64,000 nt of DNA from an uncultured Acidimicrobiaceae bacterium (GCA_947259365.1 CAMYMC010000017.1:1-64000); one strand, 5' to 3'. Counted from the stretch's first letter, positions 24,675 through 33,411 are shown. Notes: generated by a model from the sequence alone, not told the origin. Program-made: numbers and translations.

Positions 24675-25441
24675 GCACAGGACCCTCTCGCGACAGCGAC
24701 GCCGGGCGCGTCACGAGATGGACCCGAGGTGGACCATCGAAAGACGACGGGCCGATGGTCAGGGTGGAGGGGCTCGCCCACGACTACGTGACCCCGGCGC
24801 ACACGGTGCGAGCCCTGAAAGGCATCGACCTGGAGGTGGAGCGCGGCTACCTCCTGGCCGTTCGCGGTCGCTCCGGGAGCGGCAAGACGACCCTCCTCAA
24901 CCTCATCGGTGGCCTCGACCGACCGACCGCAGGCACGGTCAGGGTCGACGGAACAGACCTGACGGTGATGGAGGAGCCCGAACTGGTGTCACTGCGCCGG
25001 GAGAAGCTCGGGTTCGTCTTTCAGACGTTCGGCCTCATCCCGATACTGACGGCGGCCGAGAACGTCGAGATTCCCCTGCGCCTCACCCGCGCCGCCGTTG
25101 CCGAGCGGCGACAACGGGTCCGCATCATGCTCGACCTGGTGGGCCTGCGGGACCGCGCCGACCATCGTCCTCACGAGCTCTCCGGAGGAGAACAGCAGAG
25201 GGTGGGAATCGCCCGGGCCCTCGCCAACGGTCCCCGGCTGCTCCTGGCCGACGAGCCCACCGGACAACTCGACTCCGGAACGGGTCGGTCGATCATGAAT
25301 CTGTTGCACGCATTGGTGAGGAGCGAGGCGGTCACCGCCATCGTCGCCACTCACGACCCTGCGCTGATCGATCTCGCGGACCGGGTGGTCGATCTCGTCG
25401 ATGGCCGAATCGTCCGGGACACCAGACCGCCGGCGTCGTGA
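24671..25441 (+). CDS. ABC transporter ATP-binding protein, MacB/LolD type (second)
   Basis: The product is 256 aa. It has Walker [10 protein letters not shown], signature LSGGEQQR, Walker B LLLADEP with D-loop GQLD, and H-loop VATHD. A short N-terminal extension (about 30 aa) precedes the domain. The start is GTG 24671, sharing GTGA with the previous stop. Together with the first ATPase and the two permeases it completes a two-plus-two heteromeric exporter operon. Both ATPases look catalytically competent, so the pair is not an active/degenerate arrangement. Confidence 0.93.
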   Translation: MSTGPSRDSDAGRVTRWTRGGPSKDDGPMVRVEGLAHDYVTPAHTVRALKGIDLEVERGYLLAVRGRSGSGKTTLLNLIGGLDRPTAGTVRVDGTDLTVMEEPELVSLRREKLGFVFQTFGLIPILTAAENVEIPLRLTRAAVAERRQRVRIMLDLVGLRDRADHRPHELSGGEQQRVGIARALANGPRLLLADEPTGQLDSGTGRSIMNLLHALVRSEAVTAIVATHDPALIDLADRVVDLVDGRIVRDTRPPAS

Positions 25442-25561
25442 TGTTCCCCCCGCCCGAGCCTCCGGGGCTTCGAATGGCGAAACCACCGCTCGTCACCGTC
25501 GCTGGACCGGGGCGCGCGACGAGTCGACGGGATCTCGAGCCGATTGCGTCCCGGGCGGAAC

Positions 25562-26488
25562 CTAGGCCCGGCGGTCGATCTGGTACGAAGACCCGGGCTG
25601 GCGCTTGGCGTACTCCTTCATCTCCGACGCCACCGCCGAGGCCTCCCACTCGGACGTGATCTTCCGCCGCAGGTTCGTCGCCACCCCGAGCGAGATCGAC
25701 GAGATCGGGAAGGCGTGGCGCTCCCCGCGACGGTCCGTCACTTCGATGAAGCCTTGGAGGGCGTCCGCGGTGTCGTAGAAGTCGAGCACGCCGTCGTCGA
25801 ACGTGCGCACGGTCGCCTTGCAGAACTCCTCGACGTGGTCGGGGTTGACGACCGCCACGAAGTCGTCGCCGCCGACGTGGCCGACAAACGCATCGGGGTC
25901 GCCGCACTCGGAGGCTGCCTCGAGGAGGACTGACGCCGTGTACTTGATGACCGAGTCACCCCGCATGAACCCGTAGTGGTCGTTGAACGACTTGAAGTTG
26001 TCGAGGTCGGCGTGGACGACGGCCATCGACCCAGCATCGGCGACGCGCCGCTCGAGCTCGCGGGCGATGCGGAAATTGCCGGGGAGCCCGGTGAGCGGGG
26101 AGAGGTCGCGCATCTGCTGGGCTCGACGGAGCACGGTCCGGACCCTGGCGAGCAGCTCCTCGAGATCGAAGGGCTTCGTGATGTAGTCGTCGGCGCCGAG
26201 GTCGAGCCCCTTCACCCGGTCCTCGGCCAGCGCCTTGGCGGTGAGGATGATGACGGGGACGTTCGCCGTCGCCGGGCTGTTGCGGAGCCGGCGGAGAACG
26301 GTGAGCCCGTCCATCTCCGGCATCATGACGTCGAGCAGGATCAGGTCGGGAGGCCGCAGCTTGGCAAGCTCGAGCGCGACGCGGCCGTTGTCCGCCGTCT
26401 CCGCCTCGAACCCTTCGAGTTCGAGGTTCATGCGGACGAACTGAATGATGTCCGGGTCGTCGTCGACGACGAGGACTCGCTCCTTCAT
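25562..26488 (-). CDS. Response regulator with GGDEF-type output domain
   Basis: The product is 308 aa. The REC domain (1-120) has the acidic pair in VVDDDPD, the phospho-acceptor in LILLDVMMPEMDG and the conserved Lys in ITKPFD. The output domain (about 135-308) has the nucleotide-binding HADLDNFKSFNDHYGF and GDSVIKY, but the active-site motif reads GGDDF, and no RxxD inhibitory site precedes it. It may be a weak or inactive diguanylate cyclase, or a c-di-GMP or GTP sensor. The ATG 26488 overlaps the rpe stop (ATGA). No partner histidine kinase is in the window. 120 bp of apparently empty sequence separates it from the convergent exporter operon. Confidence 0.9.
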   Translation of the reverse strand: MKERVLVVDDDPDIIQFVRMNLELEGFEAETADNGRVALELAKLRPPDLILLDVMMPEMDGLTVLRRLRNSPATANVPVIILTAKALAEDRVKGLDLGADDYITKPFDLEELLARVRTVLRRAQQMRDLSPLTGLPGNFRIARELERRVADAGSMAVVHADLDNFKSFNDHYGFMRGDSVIKYTASVLLEAASECGDPDAFVGHVGGDDFVAVVNPDHVEEFCKATVRTFDDGVLDFYDTADALQGFIEVTDRRGERHAFPISSISLGVATNLRRKITSEWEASAVASEMKEYAKRQPGSSYQIDRRA

Positions 26489-27159
26489 GGCGTCAGGCTC
26501 ATATCAAGCTCGGTTCGCATCGCGGCGATGACGGCAACGGGGTCCTCGGCGTGAAACACGGAGCTCCCGGCGACGAAGACGTCGGCGCCCGCCCGGCGGG
26601 CACGCCCCACGTTCTCCGGGCCGATACCGCCATCAACCTCTATATCGGCGCCCAACCCCCGGGAATCAACGAACTTTCGCGCCTCCTCGATCTTGCCGAG
26701 GGTGGCATCGATGAAGCTCTGGCCGCCGAAGCCCGGATGGACGGACATGACAACGACGAGATCGCACAGCTCGACGAAGGGGGCAACGGCGTCGAACGGC
26801 GTCGGCGGGTTGAGCACGAGCCCGAACTCGAGCCCCTCGCTGCGGGCGTTACGGGCGAGCTGCTCCGGCTCGGGAAAGGCCTCGATGTGAACGGTGACGA
26901 TATCGGCGCCGGCTACGCGCAGCTCGGCGAGGTAGGCGTCGGCGTTCGTCGTCATCATGTGGCAGTCGAAGCGGAGCCGGGTGTAGGGCCGCAGCGAGGC
27001 GATGACGGGGATACCGAGCGACAGGTTGGGGACGAAATGTCCGTCCATGACGTCGATGTGGAGCAGATCGACGTGGGGTTCGACGAGCGCGACCTCGTCT
27101 CCGAGCTTCGAGAAGTCGGCGGCGAGGATCGACGGGGCAATGCGCGCCGGTTTGATCAC
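26485..27159 (-). CDS. rpe: Ribulose-phosphate 3-epimerase
   Basis: The product is 224 aa, a TIM barrel interconverting ribulose 5-phosphate and xylulose 5-phosphate. Motifs: IAPSILAADFSKLG, the metal/catalytic HIDVMDGHFVPN, DCHMM, SVHPGFGGQSF and EVDGGIG with the phosphate loop. The start is GTG 27159. A TAGGGT sequence ends seven bases before it, compatible with a leaderless transcript. In many actinobacteria this gene follows fmt and rsmB; here a ppk2 gene on the other strand lies between fmt and rpe, and rsmB is not seen. Confidence 0.96.
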   Translation of the reverse strand: MIKPARIAPSILAADFSKLGDEVALVEPHVDLLHIDVMDGHFVPNLSLGIPVIASLRPYTRLRFDCHMMTTNADAYLAELRVAGADIVTVHIEAFPEPEQLARNARSEGLEFGLVLNPPTPFDAVAPFVELCDLVVVMSVHPGFGGQSFIDATLGKIEEARKFVDSRGLGADIEVDGGIGPENVGRARRAGADVFVAGSSVFHAEDPVAVIAAMRTELDMSLTP

Positions 27160-27166
27160 GGGGAGA

Positions 27167-27172
27167 ACCCTA
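27167..27172 (-). promoter_or_regulatory. Candidate -10 box for rpe
   Basis: TAGGGT on the minus strand is 7 nt before the GTG start, the spacing of a leaderless actinobacterial promoter. No matching -35 is visible, so this is a weak call. Confidence 0.28.
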
Positions 27173-27263
27173 ATGAGTGGGGCTCCGCCGACATGGCATC
27201 GGTGGGAGATCGCAGGGGCGGCACCGTAAGGTGCCGGTCACGTGAGCCGGGAAGGAGCCTTCG

Positions 27264-28067
27264 ATGGACGGGTACAGGGTCGAACCGAACAGCCGGGTGG
27301 ACCTGTCCTCGTGGGACGCCGGCGACACCGCCGACTTCACCGAGGGCAAGAAGGCGGGTCGCCGGCGCGTCAGGGAGCTCGTCGCCGAGATCGCGGAGCT
27401 GCAGCGGGTCATGTGGGCGGAGGATCGCCACAAGCTGCTCGTCGTGCTCCAGGCTATGGACACCGGCGGCAAGGACGGTGCAATCCGCGGCGTCTTCAGC
27501 GGCGTCAACCCTCAGGGCGTCCACGTCAGCAACTTCAAGGCACCCACCCGTCGCGAGCTCGAGCACGACTACCTGTGGCGGATCCATGCCCGGACGCCGG
27601 GAAACGGCGAGATCGGCGTCTTCAACCGCAGCCACTACGAAGACGTCCTCATCGTGAGGGTCCTCGGGCTGGTGCCCGAGCAACGGTGGCGGCGACGCTT
27701 CGACCACATCAACGCGTTCGAGAAGATGCTCGCCGACGAGGGCACGACGATCGTCAAGTTCTACCTGCACATCTCCAAGGAGGAGCAGCGGGAGCGGCTC
27801 CAGGCCCGCCTCGACGACCCGGCGAAGCACTGGAAGTTCAATACCGGCGATCTCGATCACCGGGCGCGATGGGAGGACTACATGGCCGCGTTCGAGGACG
27901 TCCTGTCGCTCACCTCCACCGAACAGGCCCCCTGGTATGTCGTGCCGTCGAATCGGAAGTGGTACCGGAACCTCGTCATCGCCGGCGTCGTCCGCGACAC
28001 CCTTCGTGGCCTCGACATGCGGTACCCGGAGGCCGAAGAGGACCTCAGCACCGTCGTCATGGAGTGA
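27264..28067 (+). CDS. ppk2: Polyphosphate kinase 2 family protein
   Basis: The product is 267 aa. PPK2 enzymes use polyphosphate to phosphorylate nucleoside mono- or diphosphates. The P-loop is DTGGKDGAIRGVFSGVNPQG, followed by FKAPTRRELEHDYLWRIHA, the lid region FNRSHYEDVL, FEKMLADEGTTIVKFYLHIS and the W-rich C-terminus (APWYVVPSNRKWYRNL). It is a single-domain protein of normal length. Whether it prefers AMP, ADP or GDP cannot be told from the sequence. It stands alone on the plus strand between two minus-strand units. Confidence 0.93.
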   Translation: MDGYRVEPNSRVDLSSWDAGDTADFTEGKKAGRRRVRELVAEIAELQRVMWAEDRHKLLVVLQAMDTGGKDGAIRGVFSGVNPQGVHVSNFKAPTRRELEHDYLWRIHARTPGNGEIGVFNRSHYEDVLIVRVLGLVPEQRWRRRFDHINAFEKMLADEGTTIVKFYLHISKEEQRERLQARLDDPAKHWKFNTGDLDHRARWEDYMAAFEDVLSLTSTEQAPWYVVPSNRKWYRNLVIAGVVRDTLRGLDMRYPEAEEDLSTVVME

Positions 28068-28069
28068 AG

Positions 28070-28101
28070 CCCGCCGTGCCGGCCGCCGCCGCCACGGCGG
28101 G
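28070..28101. terminator. Hairpin between convergent ppk2 and fmt
   Basis: A 9-bp perfect inverted repeat (28070-28078 with 28093-28101, loop 14 nt) lies just after the ppk2 stop and just before the fmt stop. It has no U-run and may terminate both genes. Confidence 0.5.
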
Positions 28102-28105
28102 GACC

Positions 28106-29026
28106 TCATCCCTGAGCCGGACCCACCACGCCGGGCTCGCCGCGCCGTCCGTGCGCCCAGTCGGCCCCGCCCATCGCGCTCCGACCCTCCGGTTGGACCC
28201 GAAGCAGCGTCAGCGTGCCGGAGGCAAAGCCGACGACCGGTACGCCGTCGACGATCTCCATGGACCCCATGTCGACGCCGATGTCGCCCGGCTGCGCGGC
28301 GAGGACCTTGACGCGGGTCCCGTCGATCGAGGTCCAGGCCCCCGGCCGGGGATGGAACGCCCGCACCTTGCGGGCCTCGGCCGTGGCTTCGCCGCCGACG
28401 TCGAGGAGGGCATCTTCGGCTGACAGGCCGGGGGCACGGGTCGCCCCCGCTTCGATCTGCGGCGCCGGCATCCGGTTCCCGTTCGCGAAATCGTGGAGGA
28501 CCTCGCCGAGGAGGACGGCACCGAGGTCGGCGAGCCGGCCGGTCAGCGAGCCACCTGTCTCGTCGTCGGTGATGGCCGTCTCGTGGGCGGCGATGACCGG
28601 TCCGGTGTCGACGCCCTCATCGATGAGCATCAGGCTGACGCCCGTGACATCGTCACCCGACAGGATCGCCCACTCCACCGGAGCCGGGCCACGCCACCTC
28701 GGCAGCAGGGAGAAGTGGACGTTGACGAACCCGACCCTCGTGGCCTCGAGCACGTCGGGCGAGAGGATCCGTCCGTACGCGACGACTACGGCCACGTCGA
28801 GCTCCCGGCCGACGAGGGCGGAGCTGAGCTCGTCGGCCGAGGCGGGCTGGGAGACGTCGAGTCCCCACTCCCGGGCCGCCGCTTTCACCGGAGGCTCCCC
28901 AACGCGCCGGCCCCGGCCTCGAGGCCGGTCGGGGCGCGTGATGACGACGTCAACGGTCGCCGTCTGGAGCAGCGAGGCGAGGCTGGGAACGGCGGCCGCC
29001 GGCGTGCCGAGGAACGCCGCCTTCAT
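28106..29026 (-). CDS. fmt: Methionyl-tRNA formyltransferase
   Basis: The product is 306 aa. It formylates initiator Met-tRNA with 10-formyl-tetrahydrofolate. The catalytic domain starts MKAAFLGTP and contains VVAYGRILSPDVLEATRVG and the SLLPRWRGPAPVEWAI signature. The usual NxHxSLLPxxRG context is here NVHFSLLPRWRG. The smaller C-terminal OB-like domain (about 205-306) follows. ATG 29026 shares ATGA with the def stop, pairing the two N-terminal formyl enzymes in one coupled unit. Confidence 0.95.
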   Translation of the reverse strand: MKAAFLGTPAAAVPSLASLLQTATVDVVITRPDRPRGRGRRVGEPPVKAAAREWGLDVSQPASADELSSALVGRELDVAVVVAYGRILSPDVLEATRVGFVNVHFSLLPRWRGPAPVEWAILSGDDVTGVSLMLIDEGVDTGPVIAAHETAITDDETGGSLTGRLADLGAVLLGEVLHDFANGNRMPAPQIEAGATRAPGLSAEDALLDVGGEATAEARKVRAFHPRPGAWTSIDGTRVKVLAAQPGDIGVDMGSMEIVDGVPVVGFASGTLTLLRVQPEGRSAMGGADWAHGRRGEPGVVGPAQG

Positions 29027-29529
29027 CCGTCGGCCACTCGCAGCCCGAGCGCTTCCTCCCGGAGCTCGCGGAGGGCCTCCTTCCTCACCCGGCGCGGCAG
29101 CCTCTCCAACAGGAGCATGCCGTCGAGATGATCCATCTCGTGCTGGATGACTCGTCCCGTCAGCTCGTCGCCCTCGATCTCGATGTCCCGGCCGTCGAGA
29201 TCGAGGCCGCGAACCCTGATGAACGCGGGCCGCTCGATCTCCCAGAACTTGCCCGGCACCGAGAGGCACCCCTCGTCGTACTCCCACTCACCCGAGCGCT
29301 CGACGATCTCGGGGTTCACCATGACGAACGGGCCCTCACCGACGTCGGCGACGAACACCCGCTTCGAGATGCCGATCTGGGGCGCGGCGAGCCCGACCCC
29401 GGGTGCGTCGTACATCGTCTCGAACATGTCGTCGACCAGGCGGACCAGGGCACTGGTGATCTCGTCCACGGACTCGGCGACGGTGCGCAGGACCGGGTCA
29501 CCGAACGTCCTGATGGGAAACAAAGCCAT
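29023..29529 (-). CDS. def: Peptide deformylase
   Basis: The product is 168 aa, a metalloprotease that removes the N-formyl group from nascent proteins. Its three motifs are GVGLAAPQIG, EGCLSVPG (metal Cys) and QHEMDHLDG (HExxH). The start is ATG 29529; the frame extends upstream, but the homology begins at MALFPIRTFGDPVL. It lies 56 bp after priA and is coupled to fmt. Confidence 0.97.
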   Translation of the reverse strand: MALFPIRTFGDPVLRTVAESVDEITSALVRLVDDMFETMYDAPGVGLAAPQIGISKRVFVADVGEGPFVMVNPEIVERSGEWEYDEGCLSVPGKFWEIERPAFIRVRGLDLDGRDIEIEGDELTGRVIQHEMDHLDGMLLLERLPRRVRKEALRELREEALGLRVADG

Positions 29530-29585
29530 GGGCCCGCGAGCATAGTGAGGGTGCCGGGGCGGCAACCTGCGGCCGAGGAGCGCCC

Positions 29586-31316
29586 TCAGAGATCGATCGG
29601 GTCGGCGTCGATCCGAACTGCGAGACCGCGATCCCGCCACCCCTGGACCACGGGGCGCAGCTGCACCCGGAAGCGGTGCAGCGACCGTCCCTGGACGAGC
29701 CAGCGCCACCGGTCGCCGGAGTCCGCCGGCCCGTAGACCTCTGCCTCGCCCGCGGCGATGCCGCGGAGATCGCCATCGACCGAATCCTGTTCACCCCGGA
29801 CTTCGACGGCGATCAGCTCTCCCCCCGGTGGCAGCCCCCCGGCGGTGCGTTCGGCGACGATCGACGACACGAGGGCGGAAGCATGACCGGAGCGGAGCGC
29901 GGCGACGACCCGGTGCCCGGGATCGGCCGTCTGGACGACGCATCTCCGTCCCCTCCCCCTCCGCACCGTTGCCGCCAGGCGCCCGAGGATCCTGATGGCC
30001 TCCTCCTCCGCGCGGTAATGAGGCGCGAGCCACAACCGGTCCGGGTCGAGCGACACGGCGAGATCGCGCGTCGCCGGGAGGGGGAGATCCTGCTCTGTGC
30101 CGACCTCCACCGGGGCGCCGCTGCCGGCGACGCCAACGGACGCGCCGAGGGACCGGGCGAGGTCTTCGACGACCCGCCCCACGGCGAGCCCGAGCGCCTG
30201 GAAGCGATCCCCCCCGCAGGTCCGGCACGGCCCCACGACGGCACCACAGCGCCGGCACGTCGATCCCCGATCGGGTCCGGCGCCGCACACGTGGCAGCGG
30301 CGAAGCGTGCCGCATCGCACGCATCGGTGCGCCGGGGCGTGGCCGCGCCGGGGAACGTGGACGAACACCGTCCCACCCTTCGCCGCCACCCCCCGGATCG
30401 CCGCTCTCGTCCGCTCGAGGACGGGACCCGCTCCGGGGCCTTCCTCGGCCGCATCGACGACCTCGACCACGGCCCAGGCCCTGCCCGGCGCAGGGTGCAC
30501 GAACACGCCGGCTGCGACGAGCTCGGCGGGCGGCGCGGAACCGGCGTACGTGAGAGAGAAGCGCTCCACCGCGGCGCGACGGCGCACGACGTCGCGAGCG
30601 TGAAACGTCGGTGTTCGCTTCGATTTCAACGACCGGCGGGAGGGATCGACGACGACGACGTGGCCGAGGGCGGGAAGGTGCCACAGCGCTGTTTCCCTCG
30701 TCCCGACGAGCACCACGCCCCCGACTCCCGTCCTCTGCCACGCTCTCGTCACCTCTTTGGCGGGGAGTTCCGACCACGCCCGCTCGACGACGGCGTCACC
30801 GAGAGCCCCGGCGAGGGCCTCCGCCATCGCCTCCGCCTCGCGAACACTCGCCACGACGACGAGCATCGAGGCGCCGGCAGCGAGAACGGGCTCGGCGCGA
30901 TCCGCAACGAGACCGGCCCATGGCCCGCCCGATTCGACGAAGCTCGTACGGCGACCCGTGGCGGCGGCAGCGCGCCGCGCCCCCGGCCGTCCCCGCGGCA
31001 GGTTGGGCGGACCGGCCCGCGGCAAGACTCCGGCGAGTGGGGCGACGTGATGGAGAGCGCCCCAGCGGAGGACCTCGAGGAGCTTCTCGTCGAAGATCGG
31101 CTGGTCGCCGGAGCGGGAAAGCAGGGCGCGCAGGCCGGCGGTAGGCGCCGAACCGAGGATGTCGACGACCCAGCCTCGAACCCGCCGGCCCCCCAGGGGA
31201 ACGCGCACGATCGACCCCACCGGTGCGTCGCCGACAGTGTCGGGCAAGACGTACGAGAAGCCGTCGTCGACTGAGAAGCTCGGCACGTCGGGCACGACCC
31301 GGACGACCCGAGTCAG
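29586..31316 (-). CDS. priA: PriA-like primosomal protein N' without helicase motifs
   Basis: The product is about 576 aa. An N-terminal DNA-binding domain (RVVRVVPDVPSFSVDDGFSYVLP) is followed by a helicase-like region with no Walker A GKT and no DEAH box (the Walker B position reads VVVDPSRR). The eight-Cys zinc region follows (CVRCGTLRRCHVC ... CRRCGAVVGPCRTC) and then the C-terminal domain. Loss of helicase motifs is known in actinobacterial PriA, which presumably keeps only the replication-restart scaffold role. The start is uncertain: CTG 31316 shares CTGA with the coaBC stop and sits seven bases after GGAGG, while GTG 31295 would cut into the first conserved strand. Confidence 0.88.
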   Translation of the reverse strand: MTRVVRVVPDVPSFSVDDGFSYVLPDTVGDAPVGSIVRVPLGGRRVRGWVVDILGSAPTAGLRALLSRSGDQPIFDEKLLEVLRWGALHHVAPLAGVLPRAGPPNLPRGRPGARRAAAATGRRTSFVESGGPWAGLVADRAEPVLAAGASMLVVVASVREAEAMAEALAGALGDAVVERAWSELPAKEVTRAWQRTGVGGVVLVGTRETALWHLPALGHVVVVDPSRRSLKSKRTPTFHARDVVRRRAAVERFSLTYAGSAPPAELVAAGVFVHPAPGRAWAVVEVVDAAEEGPGAGPVLERTRAAIRGVAAKGGTVFVHVPRRGHAPAHRCVRCGTLRRCHVCGAGPDRGSTCRRCGAVVGPCRTCGGDRFQALGLAVGRVVEDLARSLGASVGVAGSGAPVEVGTEQDLPLPATRDLAVSLDPDRLWLAPHYRAEEEAIRILGRLAATVRRGRGRRCVVQTADPGHRVVAALRSGHASALVSSIVAERTAGGLPPGGELIAVEVRGEQDSVDGDLRGIAAGEAEVYGPADSGDRWRWLVQGRSLHRFRVQLRPVVQGWRDRGLAVRIDADPIDL

Positions 31317-32512
31317 CTGGAGCCCTCCTTCGCGGCCAGCATCGAGGCGACGCGATCCCACAGACGGTCCGCGACCTCGTGCTTGGGAAGGAGTTGCCAC
31401 TTCTCGCGCTCGCCGTCCGGCGTGATGAGCGTGACCTCGTTCGTATCGGTCCCGAACCCGGAACCCCGCCTGGCAACGTCGTTTGCCACGACGAGGTCGG
31501 CTCCTTTCGTCCTCGCCTTGTCGAGCGCACCCTCGACCGTGCCGGTCTCGGCGGCGAAGCCGACGAGGAACGGCCGGTCCTCCATGGCGGCGACGCCGGC
31601 CAGGATGTCGGGGGTCGGCTCGAGGGAGATCTCGGGCACTCCGTCGGCGCGGCGGAGCTTCTCCGCACCCGGGTCACCGGGGCGGAAGTCGGCGACTGCG
31701 GCGGCGAGCACGGCCACGTCGCACTTGGATGCCCTCGCCCAGACGGTTTCCGCCATCTCCACGGCCGTCTCGACCCGAACGACCTCGATGTGGTCGTCCT
31801 CCGGGGGAGGCTCGGCGCTCGTCACGAGGAACACCGTGGCCCCGCGCCGGGCAGCCGTCACGGCGATGGCGTTGCCCATCTTCCCCGACGACCGGTTGCC
31901 GATGTACCGGACGGGGTCGATGGGCTCCCGCGTGCCCCCGGCGGACACGAGCACGTTGCGGCCTTCGAGATCACGGGGACCGAGCAACCGCTGGAGCGCT
32001 CCGACGATGACGTCGGGCTCGACGAGACGTCCCGGCCCCTCGTCGCCGCCGGCCAACGCCCCCTCGTCGGGTCCGACCACGAGGGTTCCGTCGTCGTGGA
32101 GCCGGGCGATGTTGCGTCGCGTCGCCGGATGCTCCCACATCTCGGTGTGCATGGCGGGGGCGACGACGACGGGTGCGGTGGTGGCGAGCACCGTGGCACA
32201 GAGCGCGTCCTCGGACAGGCCGTGAGCGAGCCGGGCGATGGTCGACGCGGTCGCCGGGGCGACGACGACGGCATCCGCCCAACGGCCCATCTCCGTGTGC
32301 GGGCTCACCGAGGACACGCCGAACAACCCGATCACCGGTGGCGTCCCGGTGATGGCGGCCAGAGTCTGTGGCCCGATGAACCGGGTGGCGGCGACCGTCA
32401 TCACCGTTCTGAGCTCGGCCCCATGCTCGACGAGCCGGCGGGCGAGGTAGGCGGCCTTGTACGCGGCAACACCGCCCGAGATTCCGAGGACGATCCGTTT
32501 GCCGCGGAGCAA
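31313..32512 (-). CDS. coaBC: Phosphopantothenoylcysteine decarboxylase / phosphopantothenate-cysteine ligase
   Basis: The product is about 399 aa, catalysing two consecutive coenzyme A steps. The N-terminal FMN-dependent CoaC domain (about 1-180) shows GISGGVAAYKAA, VVAPATASTIARLAHG and the PAMHTEMW motif. The C-terminal CoaB domain (about 190-399) shows SAGGTREPIDPVRYIGNRSSGKMG and ADFRPGDPGAEKLRR. TTG 32512 is chosen because GGAAG lies seven bases upstream; CTG 32518 overlapping the rpoZ stop is an alternative. It follows rpoZ and overlaps priA, the standard actinobacterial order except that metK is missing between coaBC and priA. Confidence 0.94.
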   Translation of the reverse strand: MLRGKRIVLGISGGVAAYKAAYLARRLVEHGAELRTVMTVAATRFIGPQTLAAITGTPPVIGLFGVSSVSPHTEMGRWADAVVVAPATASTIARLAHGLSEDALCATVLATTAPVVVAPAMHTEMWEHPATRRNIARLHDDGTLVVGPDEGALAGGDEGPGRLVEPDVIVGALQRLLGPRDLEGRNVLVSAGGTREPIDPVRYIGNRSSGKMGNAIAVTAARRGATVFLVTSAEPPPEDDHIEVVRVETAVEMAETVWARASKCDVAVLAAAVADFRPGDPGAEKLRRADGVPEISLEPTPDILAGVAAMEDRPFLVGFAAETGTVEGALDKARTKGADLVVANDVARRGSGFGTDTNEVTLITPDGEREKWQLLPKHEVADRLWDRVASMLAAKEGSS

Positions 32513-32514
32513 GA

Positions 32515-32742
32515 TCAGTCTTCCGTCTCGGCCACGACCTTGTCGGCGTCGATCTCCTCGAGGGAGATCGAAAGGGGCTTGCGGGACAGCGAATGGACCT
32601 GAGGCGGCACGTAGCTGCCGAGACCCTCGCCGAGCTGGTTGAAGTACGCGTTGATCTGGCGGGCGCGTCGCGCCGCGAGCACGACGAGTGCGAACCGTGA
32701 GCCGGTCTTCTCGAGTACGCGGCCGATGGCTGGCTCGATCAT
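32515..32742 (-). CDS. rpoZ: RNA polymerase omega subunit
   Basis: The product is 75 aa. The conserved core of omega is present (MIEPAIGRVLEKTGSRFALV, LAARRARQINAYFNQL). Omega chaperones the beta-prime subunit. Its place just before coaBC is the usual one. The C-terminus is acidic (LEEIDADKVVAETED). ATG 32742 is preceded by AGGAG at a long distance (12 nt). Confidence 0.92.
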   Translation of the reverse strand: MIEPAIGRVLEKTGSRFALVVLAARRARQINAYFNQLGEGLGSYVPPQVHSLSRKPLSISLEEIDADKVVAETED

Positions 32743-32828
32743 GGGGTGGTCTCACTCCTGGTGGACTCGGGCCGCGACACACCGCTGCCCGGAACCGACA
32801 GTATAGGGGCCAGCGGTGCGGGTCCCCG

Positions 32829-33368
32829 TCAGCGCACGCTTCTGATGAACGCGACGATCTCGTCGACGACAGCGCCGACGTCGATGGCCGACGTGTCGAC
32901 GACGAGGTCGTAGTTCGCGGGATCGAGGTAGTCGATCCCGTAGTAGGACCGGTACCGCTGCGCCTCCGAAGCGGCGCGTGCCACAGTGCTCCGCCGGGTG
33001 GCCTCGAGATCGACGTTCTCCGCCTCCGAGCCGCGGTGGTCGCCGAAGATGCGTCGGGCCGCCACGTCGTCGCCGACATCGAGGAAGACCTTCAGCGACC
33101 CCGGGATGAAGTGCCAGGCAAGCCTGGCGTCGATGACGAGGCTCCGGTCCTCGGCCTCCAACCGCGCCGATCGGGCGTCGATCTCCCGATCGATCGACTC
33201 GTCGCTCTCCGCGATCTTCGAGAGCTCGAGGACCGAGATCCCGCGCTCGGCTGCCATCTCGCGCATGAAGTCGCCTGCGGACATGTGCGGAAGCCCCAGC
33301 CGGCCCGCCAGTGCTCTGGCCACCGTGCTCTTGCCCGATCCCGGCCGTCCCGAAATCGAGATGATCAT
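32829..33368 (-). CDS. Cytidylate-kinase-like P-loop kinase (archaeal-type CMP kinase fold)
   Basis: The product is 179 aa. It begins MIISISGRPGSGKSTVARAL (P-loop), continues LGLPHMSAGDFMREMA and DREIDARSARLE, and has the lid-like RRIFGDHRGSEAENVDLEATRR. This matches the short CMP kinase type found in archaea and some bacteria rather than guanylate kinase, which usually stands between mihF and rpoZ in actinobacteria. The substrate is inferred from similarity; a nucleotide kinase role fits the adjacent pyr operon. ATG 33368 is close behind mihF. Confidence 0.82.
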   Translation of the reverse strand: MIISISGRPGSGKSTVARALAGRLGLPHMSAGDFMREMAAERGISVLELSKIAESDESIDREIDARSARLEAEDRSLVIDARLAWHFIPGSLKVFLDVGDDVAARRIFGDHRGSEAENVDLEATRRSTVARAASEAQRYRSYYGIDYLDPANYDLVVDTSAIDVGAVVDEIVAFIRSVR

Positions 33369-33411
33369 CGGGGCAGCCACGCTGTTCGGGACCCGGCCGG
33401 ACCGGGGCCGG

